A stretch of DNA of 64,000 nt from Chryseobacterium binzhouense (lineage in GTDB: Bacteria > Bacteroidota > Bacteroidia > Flavobacteriales > Weeksellaceae). Under the pieces are notes generated by a model. That model made no database searches and had not been told where the DNA came from. It saw only the letters and a program-made list of their open reading frames with translations. Below are positions 43,425 through 52,082 of the stretch, one piece after another. The first letter of the stretch is position 1, and each line of letters opens with the position of its first letter. A program made the translations under genes and the position numbers. The stretch spans positions 248,001 through 312,000 of the forward strand of contig NZ_VKOG01000004.1 of the NCBI RefSeq assembly GCF_007474545.1, read 5' to 3'.

Positions 43425-44633
43425 TTATTTTTCGGAAACGATTTCATTAAATAAATTAATGAGTTCTTCATTTGCATCCTGACCACCGTTTTTTGATTTA
43501 AAATAATCTTTGAATAAAGTTTGTATATCCTGACTGAGATTAATCTCACTCAGCTTATTTTCATCAAATTGCTGATGTTTAAATTTAGGAATCAAATATA
43601 TAATTCCGTTGTGTGCCTGATAAATCTTTTTTCGCTCTTCTGCTTTTAAAAAAGTCTGACTTTCTAAAGTAATTTCCACCAGAGAATCAGGGTTCTCCTG
43701 AAGCCATTCTACTGTTTTTTCCACACAGTCAAAGGTCTTTCTTTCCAGACATCTTCCGTTTTTTACAGCAATTTTTTCAAATGAAATCTGCTTATCGGGT
43801 TCTGCTTCAATGATTGATACATATTTGGTCTGCCCCGCTTCGCTAAAGCTATAGCAAAGAGGTGACGAAGAATAAACAACCGGTTTTTCATCGGTTCCGA
43901 TATTTTGAAAACGATGCAGATGCCCCAAAGCGGTATAATGAATCTGTGGAGGAATGATATCTGAAAAAATCAGGTCAGCATTTCCTATTTTAATAGGCTT
44001 CTCCCCTTCCGGTTCATCCAACATAGGTTCGCCTTTTTTATTCATATATAAATGCGTCATCAGAAGATTGACTCCGTTATCATCACAAAATTCATCAGCC
44101 GTTTTTTTCCAGTGTTCTGCTAAAACAGCATTCAGTTCACTTGCTTTATTTTCTCCGAAATATTCTTTCAGACGGATTTCATTGGCATAAGGCGTGTGAA
44201 GAATTCTGACAGGAAAATTCTGATTTTGAAGTTGCAGCTCGATAAATCCTTCTGCAGATTTTGAAATTCTAAAATGCTCCAGTTCAAAAGGATGAACGGT
44301 CGCTTTTGGATGACCTATTAAAATGATTCCGCATTCTCTTGCAAGAGGATCCGGTGCATCAATCAAGCTTGGAGAATCATGATTTCCTGAAATGGCAATG
44401 ACGGGCCGTCTTCCGTTTAAAGATAAACGCTTTAAAGTTTTATAAAAAAGTTCTACTGCTTCAACGCCCGGATTGAAATTATCAAACAAATCTCCGGCAA
44501 TTAAAACCAAATCAACATTCTGTTCATCAGCAATCTGAACGATTTCGTCCATAACCAAAACCTGCTCTTCCAATCTGGAAAAACGGTCGAGACGTTTACC
44601 TAAATGCCAATCGGCAGTATGTAGAATTTTCAT
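43425..44633 (-). CDS. sbcD: Exonuclease subunit SbcD (Mre11-like nuclease)
   Basis: The 402-residue metallophosphoesterase begins MKILHTADWHLGKRL and shows the metal-site motifs LVLIAGDLFDNFNPG, AISGNHDSPSL, LMTHLYM and TALGHLHRFQ. It is the nuclease subunit of SbcCD. Its ATG overlaps the stop of a 56-residue ORF (ATGA), indicating coupling. sbcC follows downstream. Confidence 0.96.
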   Translation of the reverse strand: MKILHTADWHLGKRLDRFSRLEEQVLVMDEIVQIADEQNVDLVLIAGDLFDNFNPGVEAVELFYKTLKRLSLNGRRPVIAISGNHDSPSLIDAPDPLARECGIILIGHPKATVHPFELEHFRISKSAEGFIELQLQNQNFPVRILHTPYANEIRLKEYFGENKASELNAVLAEHWKKTADEFCDDNGVNLLMTHLYMNKKGEPMLDEPEGEKPIKIGNADLIFSDIIPPQIHYTALGHLHRFQNIGTDEKPVVYSSSPLCYSFSEAGQTKYVSIIEAEPDKQISFEKIAVKNGRCLERKTFDCVEKTVEWLQENPDSLVEITLESQTFLKAEERKKIYQAHNGIIYLIPKFKHQQFDENKLSEINLSQDIQTLFKDYFKSKNGGQDANEELINLFNEIVSEK

Positions 44634-44800
44634 AAAATTTTCGTTTCCTCTTCCTGTTGAGCTGCTAATTTAGCCTTTGTATTCTCGCGCATTTCCTTTA
44701 ATCGGTTTTTTCTTTTCAATTCAGCTTCCTGAATTTTACGTTTTTTATTGTCGATTTTCTTTTTATGCAGTTTTCTGTTGGCATCGGTATTTCTGCTCAT
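44630..44800 (-). CDS. 56-residue basic ORF coupled to sbcD
   Basis: The frame from ATG 44800 to TGA 44630 encodes a 56-residue protein that begins MSRNTDANRKLHKKKIDNKK and ends with an Ala/Gln/Glu-rich helix. About a third of residues are Lys or Arg and the whole is likely one long helix. The stop overlaps the sbcD ATG by 4 bases. A small nucleic-acid-binding or ribosome-associated peptide, or a leader for sbcD coupling, are possible. It is not a family I recognise. Confidence 0.6.
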   Translation of the reverse strand: MSRNTDANRKLHKKKIDNKKRKIQEAELKRKNRLKEMRENTKAKLAAQQEEETKIL

Positions 44801-45113
44801 TTCAACTTAAAATTGGTATTGCTAAATTAATCTATTCTGAAGAGAAAACTTTATTAATTGATAAGAGCTTAGTTAAAATCTATTGTTTTATATTCGAAAT
44901 TGCTATGACATTATCATCAAACCTGATGTTAATCTTAAATTTAAACGCAAAGTTTTTAACGCAAATAGTAAGAATGCAAGGCAAATAAAATTTGCTTCGC
45001 AGAGCTTGAAAATACAGGAACTCTCAATTTAAAGCAAAACTGTTTATTTCTTCTTACGTTTTGCTTTTTGAACAACTCAATTAAAGTGAAAGAAATTTTA
45101 AATTTCACAAAAA
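44801..45113. other. Gene-free stretch of 313 bases
   Basis: No convincing gene. Around 44940-45070 the sequence TTTAAACGCAAAGT and later GCTTCGCAGAGC resemble pieces of the tandem repeat at 4697-5067, so it may hold a decayed copy. Confidence 0.45.
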
Positions 45114-45137
45114 ATGAATTCTTATCTTTACATCATT

Positions 45138-45389
45138 ATGGAACAGCAGTCTAAAGATCCGCTTCACGGAAAAAGGCTTGATGCAATTCTGGAAGACTTG
45201 GTAGAATATTATCAAGGTTTTGAGAAATTGGGCGAACAAATCAACATTAAATGTTTTACCGACAATCCGAGCATAAGTTCTTCGTTGAAATTTTTGAGAA
45301 AAACACCATGGGCAAGAACTAAGGTTGAAAGTCTGTACCTGTATGTTTTAAGACAAAAGAAAAAAGAAGAAAAAAATAAAGAAAAGTGA
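45138..45389 (+). CDS. VF530-family DNA-binding protein
   Basis: The 83-residue protein from the ATG at 45138 reads KDPLHGKRLDAILEDLVEYY, FTDNPSISSSLKFLRKTPWA and ARTKVESLYLYVLR, the VF530 pattern (a helical fold thought to bind DNA, first seen in Vibrio fischeri). An in-frame ATG at 45114 exists, but the near-consensus promoter TATCTTTA at 45123-45130 lies after it, favouring 45138. The C-terminus is a Lys/Glu-rich tail. Role unknown. Confidence 0.85.
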   Translation: MEQQSKDPLHGKRLDAILEDLVEYYQGFEKLGEQINIKCFTDNPSISSSLKFLRKTPWARTKVESLYLYVLRQKKKEEKNKEK

Positions 45390-45545
45390 AGCCTGAAAAT
45401 ACTGATTCATTTTTGCCCGTTAAGTTTGTATTGAATGCTTTTCGAAAAGTAGAGTTACAATATTTCTTTCAAAAAAAACACTGAATTAATATTTTAAATA
45501 AAGTTAAATAAACTCGCTCATTCCGATCAATCATTTCAAAAAGAT

Positions 45546-45553
45546 TATATTTG
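45546..45553 (+). promoter_or_regulatory. -7 promoter element for the SlyD-like FKBP gene
   Basis: TATATTTG fits TAnnTTTG; the transcript should begin near 45560, leaving a leader of about 35 bases to the ATG at 45595. Confidence 0.6.
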
Positions 45554-45594
45554 TACGGTTAATCGTGATGAATTTTCACGGAAAAAAGAAAAAT

Positions 45595-46095
45595 ATGACA
45601 ATTGAAAACAATCATGTGGTAGCTGTAAAGTATATTCTTCACACTATCGAAGAAGACGGAAGCAAGGTTTTGGTAGAAGAAACTACAGCAGAAAATCCAC
45701 TTACATTTTTATATGGTGTAGGAATGATGATTCCTAAATTTGAGCAGAACATTCTAGGTCTGAAAGCAGGTGATAAAGCAGATTTTACCATTCAGCCGGA
45801 AGAAGCTTACGGTCAAAAACAGGAAGATGCAATTGCACAGCTTCCGATTGACATGTTCCAGGAAAGCGGAATTCCGCCTGTGGGAGCTATTTTACCTTTA
45901 TCTGACAACCAGGGAAATAATTTTCAGGCATTCGTAGTAGAGGTTACTCCTGAAGTTGTTGTGGCAGATTTGAATCATCCAATGGCGGGTAAAGTTTTGG
46001 ACTTCCAGGTAGAAGTATTAAATACAAGACCTGCAACTGAAGAAGAATTATCACATGGTCACGCTCACGGAATTGACGGAAACGAAGGTCATTAA
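45595..46095 (+). CDS. SlyD-like FKBP peptidyl-prolyl isomerase
   Basis: The 166-residue protein has the split FKBP domain of SlyD: VVAVKYILHTIEEDG, ENPLTFLYGVGMMIPKFEQNILGLKAGDKADF and an inserted flap with EEAYGQKQEDAIAQLP and GAILPLSDNQGNNF, ending VLDFQVEVLNTRPATEEEL and a short His-containing tail (HGHAHGIDGNEGH) that may bind metals. It acts in the cytoplasm as a folding helper. The upstream ATG at 45565 would add ten residues unlike the family, so 45595 is chosen. Confidence 0.9.
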   Translation: MTIENNHVVAVKYILHTIEEDGSKVLVEETTAENPLTFLYGVGMMIPKFEQNILGLKAGDKADFTIQPEEAYGQKQEDAIAQLPIDMFQESGIPPVGAILPLSDNQGNNFQAFVVEVTPEVVVADLNHPMAGKVLDFQVEVLNTRPATEEELSHGHAHGIDGNEGH

Positions 46096-46115
46096 AAAAA
46101 TCTTCTAAATAATAT

Positions 46116-46145
46116 AAAATGTCCGGCAGAAATGCTGGACATTTT
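46116..46145 (+). terminator. Terminator after the SlyD-like gene
   Basis: AAATGTCCGGCA and TGCTGGACATTT form a 12-bp stem with one G-T wobble and a GAAA loop, followed by TTTATT. Confidence 0.82.
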
Positions 46146-46222
46146 TATTAATATTGATCTGTTGAAAGAAAATATCAAAAAAAATTCTTTAGTAAGACAA
46201 AATAATGTACCTCAGTTTTTAT

Positions 46223-46600
46223 TTACTCTAAAAATTCACCGTTCACATAAAACCATCGGTTCTGAATCATTTTAAATGTAGATAATTCGTGATGAATTTG
46301 TTTCCGTCCGTTTTCATCTGTATAATAAGCTTTGAATTCCACTTTGTTCAAAGATGGTTTATTTACGATTTCCAGTTTTGTCCATTGATTACTTTCACCC
46401 CATTCCTGCAAATCATTAGTGTTATGAAACTGTCTTTTACTCGGCGCAGTAGTTTCCATTAAGTACGTTCCATTCGGAATAGCAAATGCAGAATACCTCG
46501 ACCGCATCAAAGCTTCTGCTGTTGGAGCATTTTTTTCTTTTGTATGGTATGGTTTACAGCATTCTTCATAGGTTTTACCGGAGCAGCACGGACAGTTCAT
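46223..46600 (-). CDS. YchJ-like SEC-C protein
   Basis: The 125-residue protein begins MNCPCCSGKTYEECCKPYH, a SEC-C-type zinc motif (CPCxSGxxYxxCCxPxH), followed by ALMRSRYSAFAIPNGTYLME, typical of the YchJ/UPF0225 family with an NTF2-like C-terminal domain (VEFKAYYTDENGRKQIHHE, RWFYVNGEF). Function unknown. Single gene, converging with the SlyD-like gene. Confidence 0.9.
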   Translation of the reverse strand: MNCPCCSGKTYEECCKPYHTKEKNAPTAEALMRSRYSAFAIPNGTYLMETTAPSKRQFHNTNDLQEWGESNQWTKLEIVNKPSLNKVEFKAYYTDENGRKQIHHELSTFKMIQNRWFYVNGEFLE

Positions 46601-46667
46601 TACAGATATTTTAAAGGCAAAAATCGTTAAAAATATACATTGTTGAAATAATTATAACTATAAATTT

Positions 46668-46693
46668 AAATCCCGGCACTTTTGTACCGGGAT
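46668..46693 (-). terminator. Terminator downstream of cysS
   Basis: AATCCCGG and CCGGGATT form an 8-bp stem, 19 bases past the cysS stop; the reverse strand continues T-rich. Confidence 0.65.
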
Positions 46694-46712
46694 TATTAAA
46701 TTTTTACGGGTT

Positions 46713-48179
46713 TTAATTTACAACATACGTCGTACCATCTCTTCCGTCTTTCAGCTCAATGCCTTCTGCAAGAAGTTTATCACGAATCTGATCGGATAGT
46801 TCAAAGTTTTTTGATTTTCTTGCCTGATTTCTCAATTCAATCAGAACTTTTAAGGTCTGATCCAGTTTTTCATTATTGTTTTCTTCAATGGTCTGAAGTC
46901 CTAAAACATCGAAAACCAAAGCATTTAAAGTAGATTTCAGTTCCTCTAAATCTTTCGTTGAAATAGTTTCTTTGCTATCATTCAAAACAAAAATATATTT
47001 TACCGCTTCAAATAAATGCGCAATCAGAACCGGAGAATTAAAATCATCCGTTAATGCTTCATACGCTTTGTTTTTCCATTCTTCAATACTGAAACCAGAT
47101 TGCATTTCGTCATTAGGAGTGATGCTGTTCAGAAGTTTGATCGCTTCCATCAATCTTATGAAACCTTTTTCACTCGCCATCATTGCATCATTTGAAATGT
47201 CTAAAACACTTCTGTAATGTGCCTGCAAAAAGCAGAAACGAACAATTGAAGGATGGAAAGGCTTTTTAAAGAAATCATTTTCCCCTGTTACCAACTGCAT
47301 CGGCAGAATATAATTTCCGGTAGACTTGCTCATTCTTTGTCCGTTCATAGTCAGCATATTTGCGTGCATCCAGTAATTTACAGGAGAAGTATCATTGCAG
47401 GCTTTTCCCTGTGCGATTTCACATTCGTGGTGCGGAAATTTAAGATCCATTCCGCCTCCGTGAATATCAAAAGTTTCTCCCAAATATTTTGTACTCATTG
47501 CAGTACATTCCAGATGCCATCCCGGAAAACCTTCGCCCCAAGGCGAGTTCCATCTCATGATATGTGCCGGAGAAGCCTTTTTCCACAATGCGAAATCCTG
47601 CGGATTTTTCTTTTCACCTTGTCCGTCCAAATCACGGGTATTGGCAAAAAGTTCTTCGATATTTCTTTTTGAAAGTTCACCATAATTCAGACCTCTTCTG
47701 TTGTATTCCAACACATCGAAATACACAGAACCGTTGCTTTCGTAAGCAAATCCTCTTTCAATTAACTTTTGAGTCAGCTCAATCTGCTCTACGATATGAC
47801 CGGTTGCAGTTGGTTCAATATTCGGAGGAAGCAAATTGAACATATCCAGAACTTTATGAAAATCTACCGTGTATTTCTGTACGATTTCCATTGGTTCTAA
47901 TTTTTCGAGACGGGTCTGTTTCACGAATCTGTCGTTGTTCACATCTCCATCGTCCGTAAGGTGACCTGCATCGGTAATGTTTCTGACGTAACGAACTTTA
48001 TAGCCCAAATGCATCAGACTTCTGTAGATAAAGTCGAAAGAAAGGAAAGTTCTTACATTTCCCAAGTGCACATTGCTGTAAACCGTCGGTCCACAGACGT
48101 ACATTCCGACATTTCCTTCTAAAATCGGCTTGAATATTTCTTTTTCTCCCGCAAGCGAGTTGTATATTTTTAGTTGCAT
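46713..48179 (-). CDS. cysS: Cysteine--tRNA ligase
   Basis: The 488-residue class I synthetase has [20 protein letters not shown] (zinc Cys and the HIGH-type motif, here HLGN), the zinc residues in [10 protein letters not shown] and HHECEIAQ, and the KMSKS loop as [10 protein letters not shown]. The anticodon-binding region follows from about 350. Single gene with terminator. Confidence 0.96.
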   Translation of the reverse strand: MQLKIYNSLAGEKEIFKPILEGNVGMYVCGPTVYSNVHLGNVRTFLSFDFIYRSLMHLGYKVRYVRNITDAGHLTDDGDVNNDRFVKQTRLEKLEPMEIVQKYTVDFHKVLDMFNLLPPNIEPTATGHIVEQIELTQKLIERGFAYESNGSVYFDVLEYNRRGLNYGELSKRNIEELFANTRDLDGQGEKKNPQDFALWKKASPAHIMRWNSPWGEGFPGWHLECTAMSTKYLGETFDIHGGGMDLKFPHHECEIAQGKACNDTSPVNYWMHANMLTMNGQRMSKSTGNYILPMQLVTGENDFFKKPFHPSIVRFCFLQAHYRSVLDISNDAMMASEKGFIRLMEAIKLLNSITPNDEMQSGFSIEEWKNKAYEALTDDFNSPVLIAHLFEAVKYIFVLNDSKETISTKDLEELKSTLNALVFDVLGLQTIEENNNEKLDQTLKVLIELRNQARKSKNFELSDQIRDKLLAEGIELKDGRDGTTYVVN

Positions 48180-48306
48180 TTATTTAATTTGATTTAATGA
48201 TTTTAAATTTAGTCTAAAGTTTATCAATTAAAAGATTTTCACCTTTTAACAGCAGGTATAGCAGCAACAAATAATAGTTGTTACAAATATCTTGTCTGAA
48301 ACTTTT

Positions 48307-48599
48307 TTAAATTTTATCATTTATTTTATTTTTTAAATAAGATGAAATTTTTCTATAAAAATTAACTTCTCCATCCTTTAAATCTACATTGTTTGTTGGG
48401 AAAATTGTAATTCCAATCATAGGTGTTTGATGTAAAGTAATTAAAATTTAATCAACACTAAAATCGTAATACATTGTTTCCAAACCATCATCAATTTTCT
48501 GAATCAGAACTCCTTTAAATTGATTTGTAATTTCTTTTACAAAAAAATCAAATATAGGGTTATTGACTTATTGTAAAGATAAATTTCAAAATTTGGCAT
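48307..48599 (-). pseudogene. Decayed small gene behind folE
   Basis: Five bases past the folE stop an ATG (48599) opens MPNFEIYLYNK; after one frameshift the reading continues NNPIFDFFVKEITNQFKGVL, IQKIDDGLETMYYDFSVD, reaches a TAA, and goes on in the same frame as ILITLHQTPMIGITIFPTN and VDLKDGEVNFYRKISSYLKN to a final stop at 48307. The pieces read as one protein of roughly 95 residues broken by a frameshift and a stop codon. The content reminds me of small uncharacterised immunity-like or DUF3630-type proteins, with low confidence. Confidence 0.55.
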
Positions 48600-48604
48600 A
48601 GCAA

Positions 48605-49270
48605 TTAATCCAATTTCGCATGACTTCCCACATAATGCAGAAACTCCTGTCTTGTGATAGGATTAGTCCTGAAAATACCGCTTAATTCTGCTGTGATCGT
48701 AGAACTTGCGGTATCTTTTATTCCCCTGCAATTAACACAAAGGTGTTTTGCATCAATGATACAGGCAACGTCTTTCGTTCCTAAAGCTTCTTTTAAAGCA
48801 TTCACAATCTGCATCGTCAGTCTTTCCTGAACCTGTGGTCTTTTTGCGTAGTAATCCACAATCCTATTGATTTTCGAAAGACCGATTACTTCACCGTTCG
48901 AAATGTAAGCAACATGCGCCCTTCCGATGATCGGCAAGAAATGATGCTCACAAAATGAATATACAGTGATATCTTTTTCCACCAACATCTGGCGGTATTT
49001 ATATTTATTTGAAAACGTGGAAATTCCCGGTTTGTTTTCAGGAAGAAGTCCCCCGAAAATTTCATTTACATACATCTTGGCAACACGTCTCGGAGAATCT
49101 TTTAAGGAGTCATCGGTCATGTCTAAGCCAAGGGTTTCCATAATCTCTCCAAAAAGTTCGGTAATTTTTTCTATTTTTTCTTCCGGCGATTTCTCAAAAG
49201 CATTTTCACGAATCGGCGTATGCTCTTTTCCTGTGAAAATATCATCATCGTTGTCGGTAAAATCAACCAT
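48605..49270 (-). CDS. folE: GTP cyclohydrolase I
   Basis: The 221-residue enzyme makes dihydroneopterin triphosphate, the first step towards folate. Motifs: VYSFCEHHFLPIIGRAHVAY (zinc Cys-His-His), GLSKINRIVDYYAKRPQVQE and HLCVNCRGI with the second zinc Cys. An N-terminal extension of about 25 residues is acidic. Promoter element at 49287-49294. The methionine cluster with metF, which uses the folate made here, is 1.3 kb away on the same strand. Confidence 0.96.
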   Translation of the reverse strand: MVDFTDNDDDIFTGKEHTPIRENAFEKSPEEKIEKITELFGEIMETLGLDMTDDSLKDSPRRVAKMYVNEIFGGLLPENKPGISTFSNKYKYRQMLVEKDITVYSFCEHHFLPIIGRAHVAYISNGEVIGLSKINRIVDYYAKRPQVQERLTMQIVNALKEALGTKDVACIIDAKHLCVNCRGIKDTASSTITAELSGIFRTNPITRQEFLHYVGSHAKLD

Positions 49271-49286
49271 TTTTATTTAATTTGCA

Positions 49287-49294
49287 CAAAAATA
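49287..49294 (-). promoter_or_regulatory. -7 promoter element for folE
   Basis: Reverse-strand TATTTTTG fits TAnnTTTG, 16 bases before the ATG. Confidence 0.6.
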
Positions 49295-49365
49295 CGGATT
49301 ATATCTTTTTAAATAATTTCAATTTAGACGAAAATATCATCTTTTAACCTATCACAAAACAAAAT

Positions 49366-50520
49366 ATGATCACTGTTGAAAAAGTACATACTGAAAGTCA
49401 AAAGAAAGAATTTCTGGAATTTCCCGTTAGGCTTTATCAGCATAATGATCATTATATAAGACCTTTGGATCAAGATCTTGAATCTATTTTCAGTCCCGAA
49501 AAAAATAAATTTTACAAAGATGGTGAATGCGAAAGATTTCTTTTTAAAAATGCTAAGAATGAAACTGTAGGAAAAGTTGCCGTTTTCATCAACAAAACTT
49601 ATCAGCAACAACAGCCCACCGGAGGAATCGGTTTTTTCGATTGTATCAATGATCAGGAAACAGCAAATTTCATTTTTGATCATTGCAAAAACTGGCTTCA
49701 GGAAAGAGGCATGGAAGCGATGGACGGACCAATAAATTTCGGGGAACGCGATAAATTCTGGGGATTGGTTATTGAAGGTTTTCTTGAGCCTTTGTACGGA
49801 ATGAATTACAATTTCCCTTATTACAAGGATCTTTTTGAAAATTATGGTTTTAAAATTTATTTTGAACAGCTATGTTTTTCAAGACCTATTTTCTCTGAAG
49901 TTTCGAGGCTTTTTACATTAATGCACGCCAAACACAGTAAAAATCCTGATCTTTCTGCAAAACCCATGACGAAAAACAATCTGGAGAAATTTGCCAAAGA
50001 TTTTACCGAAATTTATAACAAAGCATGGGCTGCTCACGGAGAAGGAAAATGTATGCAGGAATCTAAAGTGCTGAAAATGTTCAAAACGATGAAACCCATC
50101 ATTAATGAACATATTTCATGGTTTGTCTATGAAAACGAAAAACCGATTGCCATGTGGATGAATCTACCCGACACCAATCAATGGTTTAAATATCTGAATG
50201 GAAAATTCGGACTTTTGGAAAAACTAAAATTTCTTTGGATAAAAAAATTCAAAAAGAACGAAAAAATGGTCGGTCTGGTGTTCGGTGTCGTTCCGGAATG
50301 GCAAAGAAAAGGTATTGAAGGCTACATGATCTGGGAGGGAACACAACATTTGAGAAAACATACTGATTTTAAAGTGACAGAAATGCAGTGGATCGGGGAT
50401 TTTAATCCCAAAATGATTAAAATTGCGGAAAATCTTGATACCACAGTCACGCGAAAACTAGCAACGTACCGTTATCTTTTTGACAGGAATAAGGAGTTTG
50501 AAAGACATCCCATTTTATGA
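49366..50520 (+). CDS. GNAT-like acetyltransferase, long form
   Basis: The 384-residue protein contains two parts: an N-terminal region (EFPVRLYQHNDHYIRPLDQD, GGIGFFDCINDQETANFIFD, GPINFGERDKFWGLVIEGF) and a C-terminal GNAT motif (LVFGVVPEWQRKGIEGYMIW) with the QxxGxE-type acetyl-CoA loop. Such double-length GNAT proteins are common in Bacteroidota; the substrate is unknown. Single gene, divergent from folE, ending directly on a long palindrome. Confidence 0.8.
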   Translation: MITVEKVHTESQKKEFLEFPVRLYQHNDHYIRPLDQDLESIFSPEKNKFYKDGECERFLFKNAKNETVGKVAVFINKTYQQQQPTGGIGFFDCINDQETANFIFDHCKNWLQERGMEAMDGPINFGERDKFWGLVIEGFLEPLYGMNYNFPYYKDLFENYGFKIYFEQLCFSRPIFSEVSRLFTLMHAKHSKNPDLSAKPMTKNNLEKFAKDFTEIYNKAWAAHGEGKCMQESKVLKMFKTMKPIINEHISWFVYENEKPIAMWMNLPDTNQWFKYLNGKFGLLEKLKFLWIKKFKKNEKMVGLVFGVVPEWQRKGIEGYMIWEGTQHLRKHTDFKVTEMQWIGDFNPKMIKIAENLDTTVTRKLATYRYLFDRNKEFERHPIL

Positions 50521-50521
50521 T

Positions 50522-50560
50522 TTATATGGTTTCGGCGGCTTCGCCGCCGAAACCATATAA
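50522..50560. repeat. 39-base perfect palindrome
   Basis: TTATATGGTTTCGGCGGC and GCCGCCGAAACCATATAA form an 18-bp perfect stem with a TTC loop, starting 2 bases after the preceding stop codon. It is unusually GC-rich in its core for this genome and may be a mobile palindromic unit in addition to a terminator. Confidence 0.85.
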
Positions 50561-50561
50561 A

Positions 50562-50587
50562 AAAGTTCTGCATTTCTGCAGAACTTT
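50562..50587. terminator. Bidirectional terminator between GNAT gene and metF
   Basis: AAAGTTCTGCA and TGCAGAACTTT form a perfect 11-bp stem with a TTTC loop between convergent genes, directly next to the palindrome at 50522-50560. Confidence 0.82.
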
Positions 50588-50609
50588 AAAATATTCATTT
50601 TTCACTTTA

Positions 50610-51569
50610 TTAGAATAGCGCTCCGGCTACCTTTTTTATATTGTCGCTCTTCCCCATCGAATAGAAATGCAGAACCGGAACTCCGAATTCCAGCAATTCT
50701 CTGCATTGCGTAATTGCCCATTCGATTCCGATTTGTTTTACGGCTTCATTATTTTTGGCATTTTCCACTTCATTAATCAGTTCTTCCGGAAGATCAATTT
50801 TAAAAATCTGCGGTAAAACCTTTAAATGCTTTTTCGTAGCAATCGGTTTAATTCCCGGAATAATAGGAACGGTAATTCCCATTTCACGGGCTTTTTTCAC
50901 AAATTCGATAAATTTTTTATTATCAAAAAACATTTGGGTCACGATATAGTCTGCTCCTGCATCAACTTTTTGCTTCAGCCATTTCAGATCATAATTCATT
51001 GAAGGTGCTTCCATGTGCTTTTCGGGATAACCGGCAACGCCGATGCAGAATTTGTTATGTTCATCACAAATTTCATCCTGATTATGGAGATATTTTCCTC
51101 TTCCCAGATCATTAATCTGGTGAACCAATTCCATTGCACTTCCGTGACCTCCCTGAGTCGGCTCAAAATACTGATGTCCTTTCATCGCATCGCCTCTGAG
51201 AGCCATCACATTATCAATTCCAAGATACATACAGTCTACCAGAAGATATTCTGTTTCCTCTTTGGTAAAACCTCCGCAAAGCAAATGTGGAACGGTATCT
51301 ACATTATATTTATGCTGAATTGCCGCACAAATTCCCAACGTTCCGGGACGCATTCTTGTAATTCTGCGTTCCATTAATCCGTTTCCTTTGTCGATATAAA
51401 TATATTCTTCTCTGGAAGTGGTAACGTCGATGAACGGCGGTTTAAATTCCATTAAAGGATCAATATTTTTATAAAGATCTTCAATCCCAATTCCTTTTTG
51501 GGGCGGAACAACTTCAAGAGAAAATAACGTTTTTCCGTTTGCGTTTTTTATATGGTCTGTGATTTTCAT
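50610..51569 (-). CDS. metF: Methylenetetrahydrofolate reductase
   Basis: The 319-residue flavoenzyme reduces methylene-THF to methyl-THF, the methyl donor for MetH. Motifs include LFSLEVVPPQKG (family start FSLEFFPP), DVTTSREEYIYI, VPHLLCGGFTKEE, NVMALRGDA, KFCIGVAGYPEKHMEAPSM, KQKVDAGADYIVTQMFFDN and VPIIPGIKPI. It closes the methionine cluster, 30 bases after a small secreted protein gene. Confidence 0.96.
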   Translation of the reverse strand: MKITDHIKNANGKTLFSLEVVPPQKGIGIEDLYKNIDPLMEFKPPFIDVTTSREEYIYIDKGNGLMERRITRMRPGTLGICAAIQHKYNVDTVPHLLCGGFTKEETEYLLVDCMYLGIDNVMALRGDAMKGHQYFEPTQGGHGSAMELVHQINDLGRGKYLHNQDEICDEHNKFCIGVAGYPEKHMEAPSMNYDLKWLKQKVDAGADYIVTQMFFDNKKFIEFVKKAREMGITVPIIPGIKPIATKKHLKVLPQIFKIDLPEELINEVENAKNNEAVKQIGIEWAITQCRELLEFGVPVLHFYSMGKSDNIKKVAGALF

Positions 51570-51599
51570 TATTTATCGTTAGCGTAATTTGTATAGTTT

Positions 51600-52079
51600 T
51601 TAATTTTTATAAATCCAGTCTGTAATTAAAATATTGGATTCTCCACAGTTAGAATATGAATCTAAAGCAAATGAAACTTTAAAACGGTATTTTCTGTTGT
51701 TAAAAGCTTCAAAGAAATTGCCGTTTTGAAGGACAGCAAAATCAGACTTCATATTTACTTCGTAAACATATTTTTTATTGGGTTTAAGCTTAATATCCTT
51801 ATCCTTATAAGTAAAACAATCAATATCTTTTTTTGCAAGATTCATCTTTTCGAAAGACTGATTTTCTTCATTATACAACTCTAAATTTTCCAATCTCATA
51901 TTGCAGAAATTGATTTCCTTTCGAATTTTAAATATTTTATAATCCGTATTCTTAATTGTCAGCTTAAATTTCCCTGTTTCGTTTAAATTTTCTGAATGAA
52001 TCAATATCTGATAGCTACACTTTTGAGAAAATGCGGACCAGCTTATCATTACAAAGAAAAATGAAAAAAGTTTTTTCAT
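51600..52079 (-). CDS. Uncharacterised secreted protein within the met operon
   Basis: The 159-residue protein has a signal peptide (KKLFSFFFVMISWSAFSQK) and a beta-rich mature part with four Cys (about positions 21, 60, 88 and 143) that could form disulphides. It begins 3 bases after metH and lies 30 bases before metF, so it is co-transcribed with methionine genes although nothing in it points to methionine. No family recognised. Confidence 0.65.
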   Translation of the reverse strand: MKKLFSFFFVMISWSAFSQKCSYQILIHSENLNETGKFKLTIKNTDYKIFKIRKEINFCNMRLENLELYNEENQSFEKMNLAKKDIDCFTYKDKDIKLKPNKKYVYEVNMKSDFAVLQNGNFFEAFNNRKYRFKVSFALDSYSNCGESNILITDWIYKN

Positions 52080-52082
52080 AAT

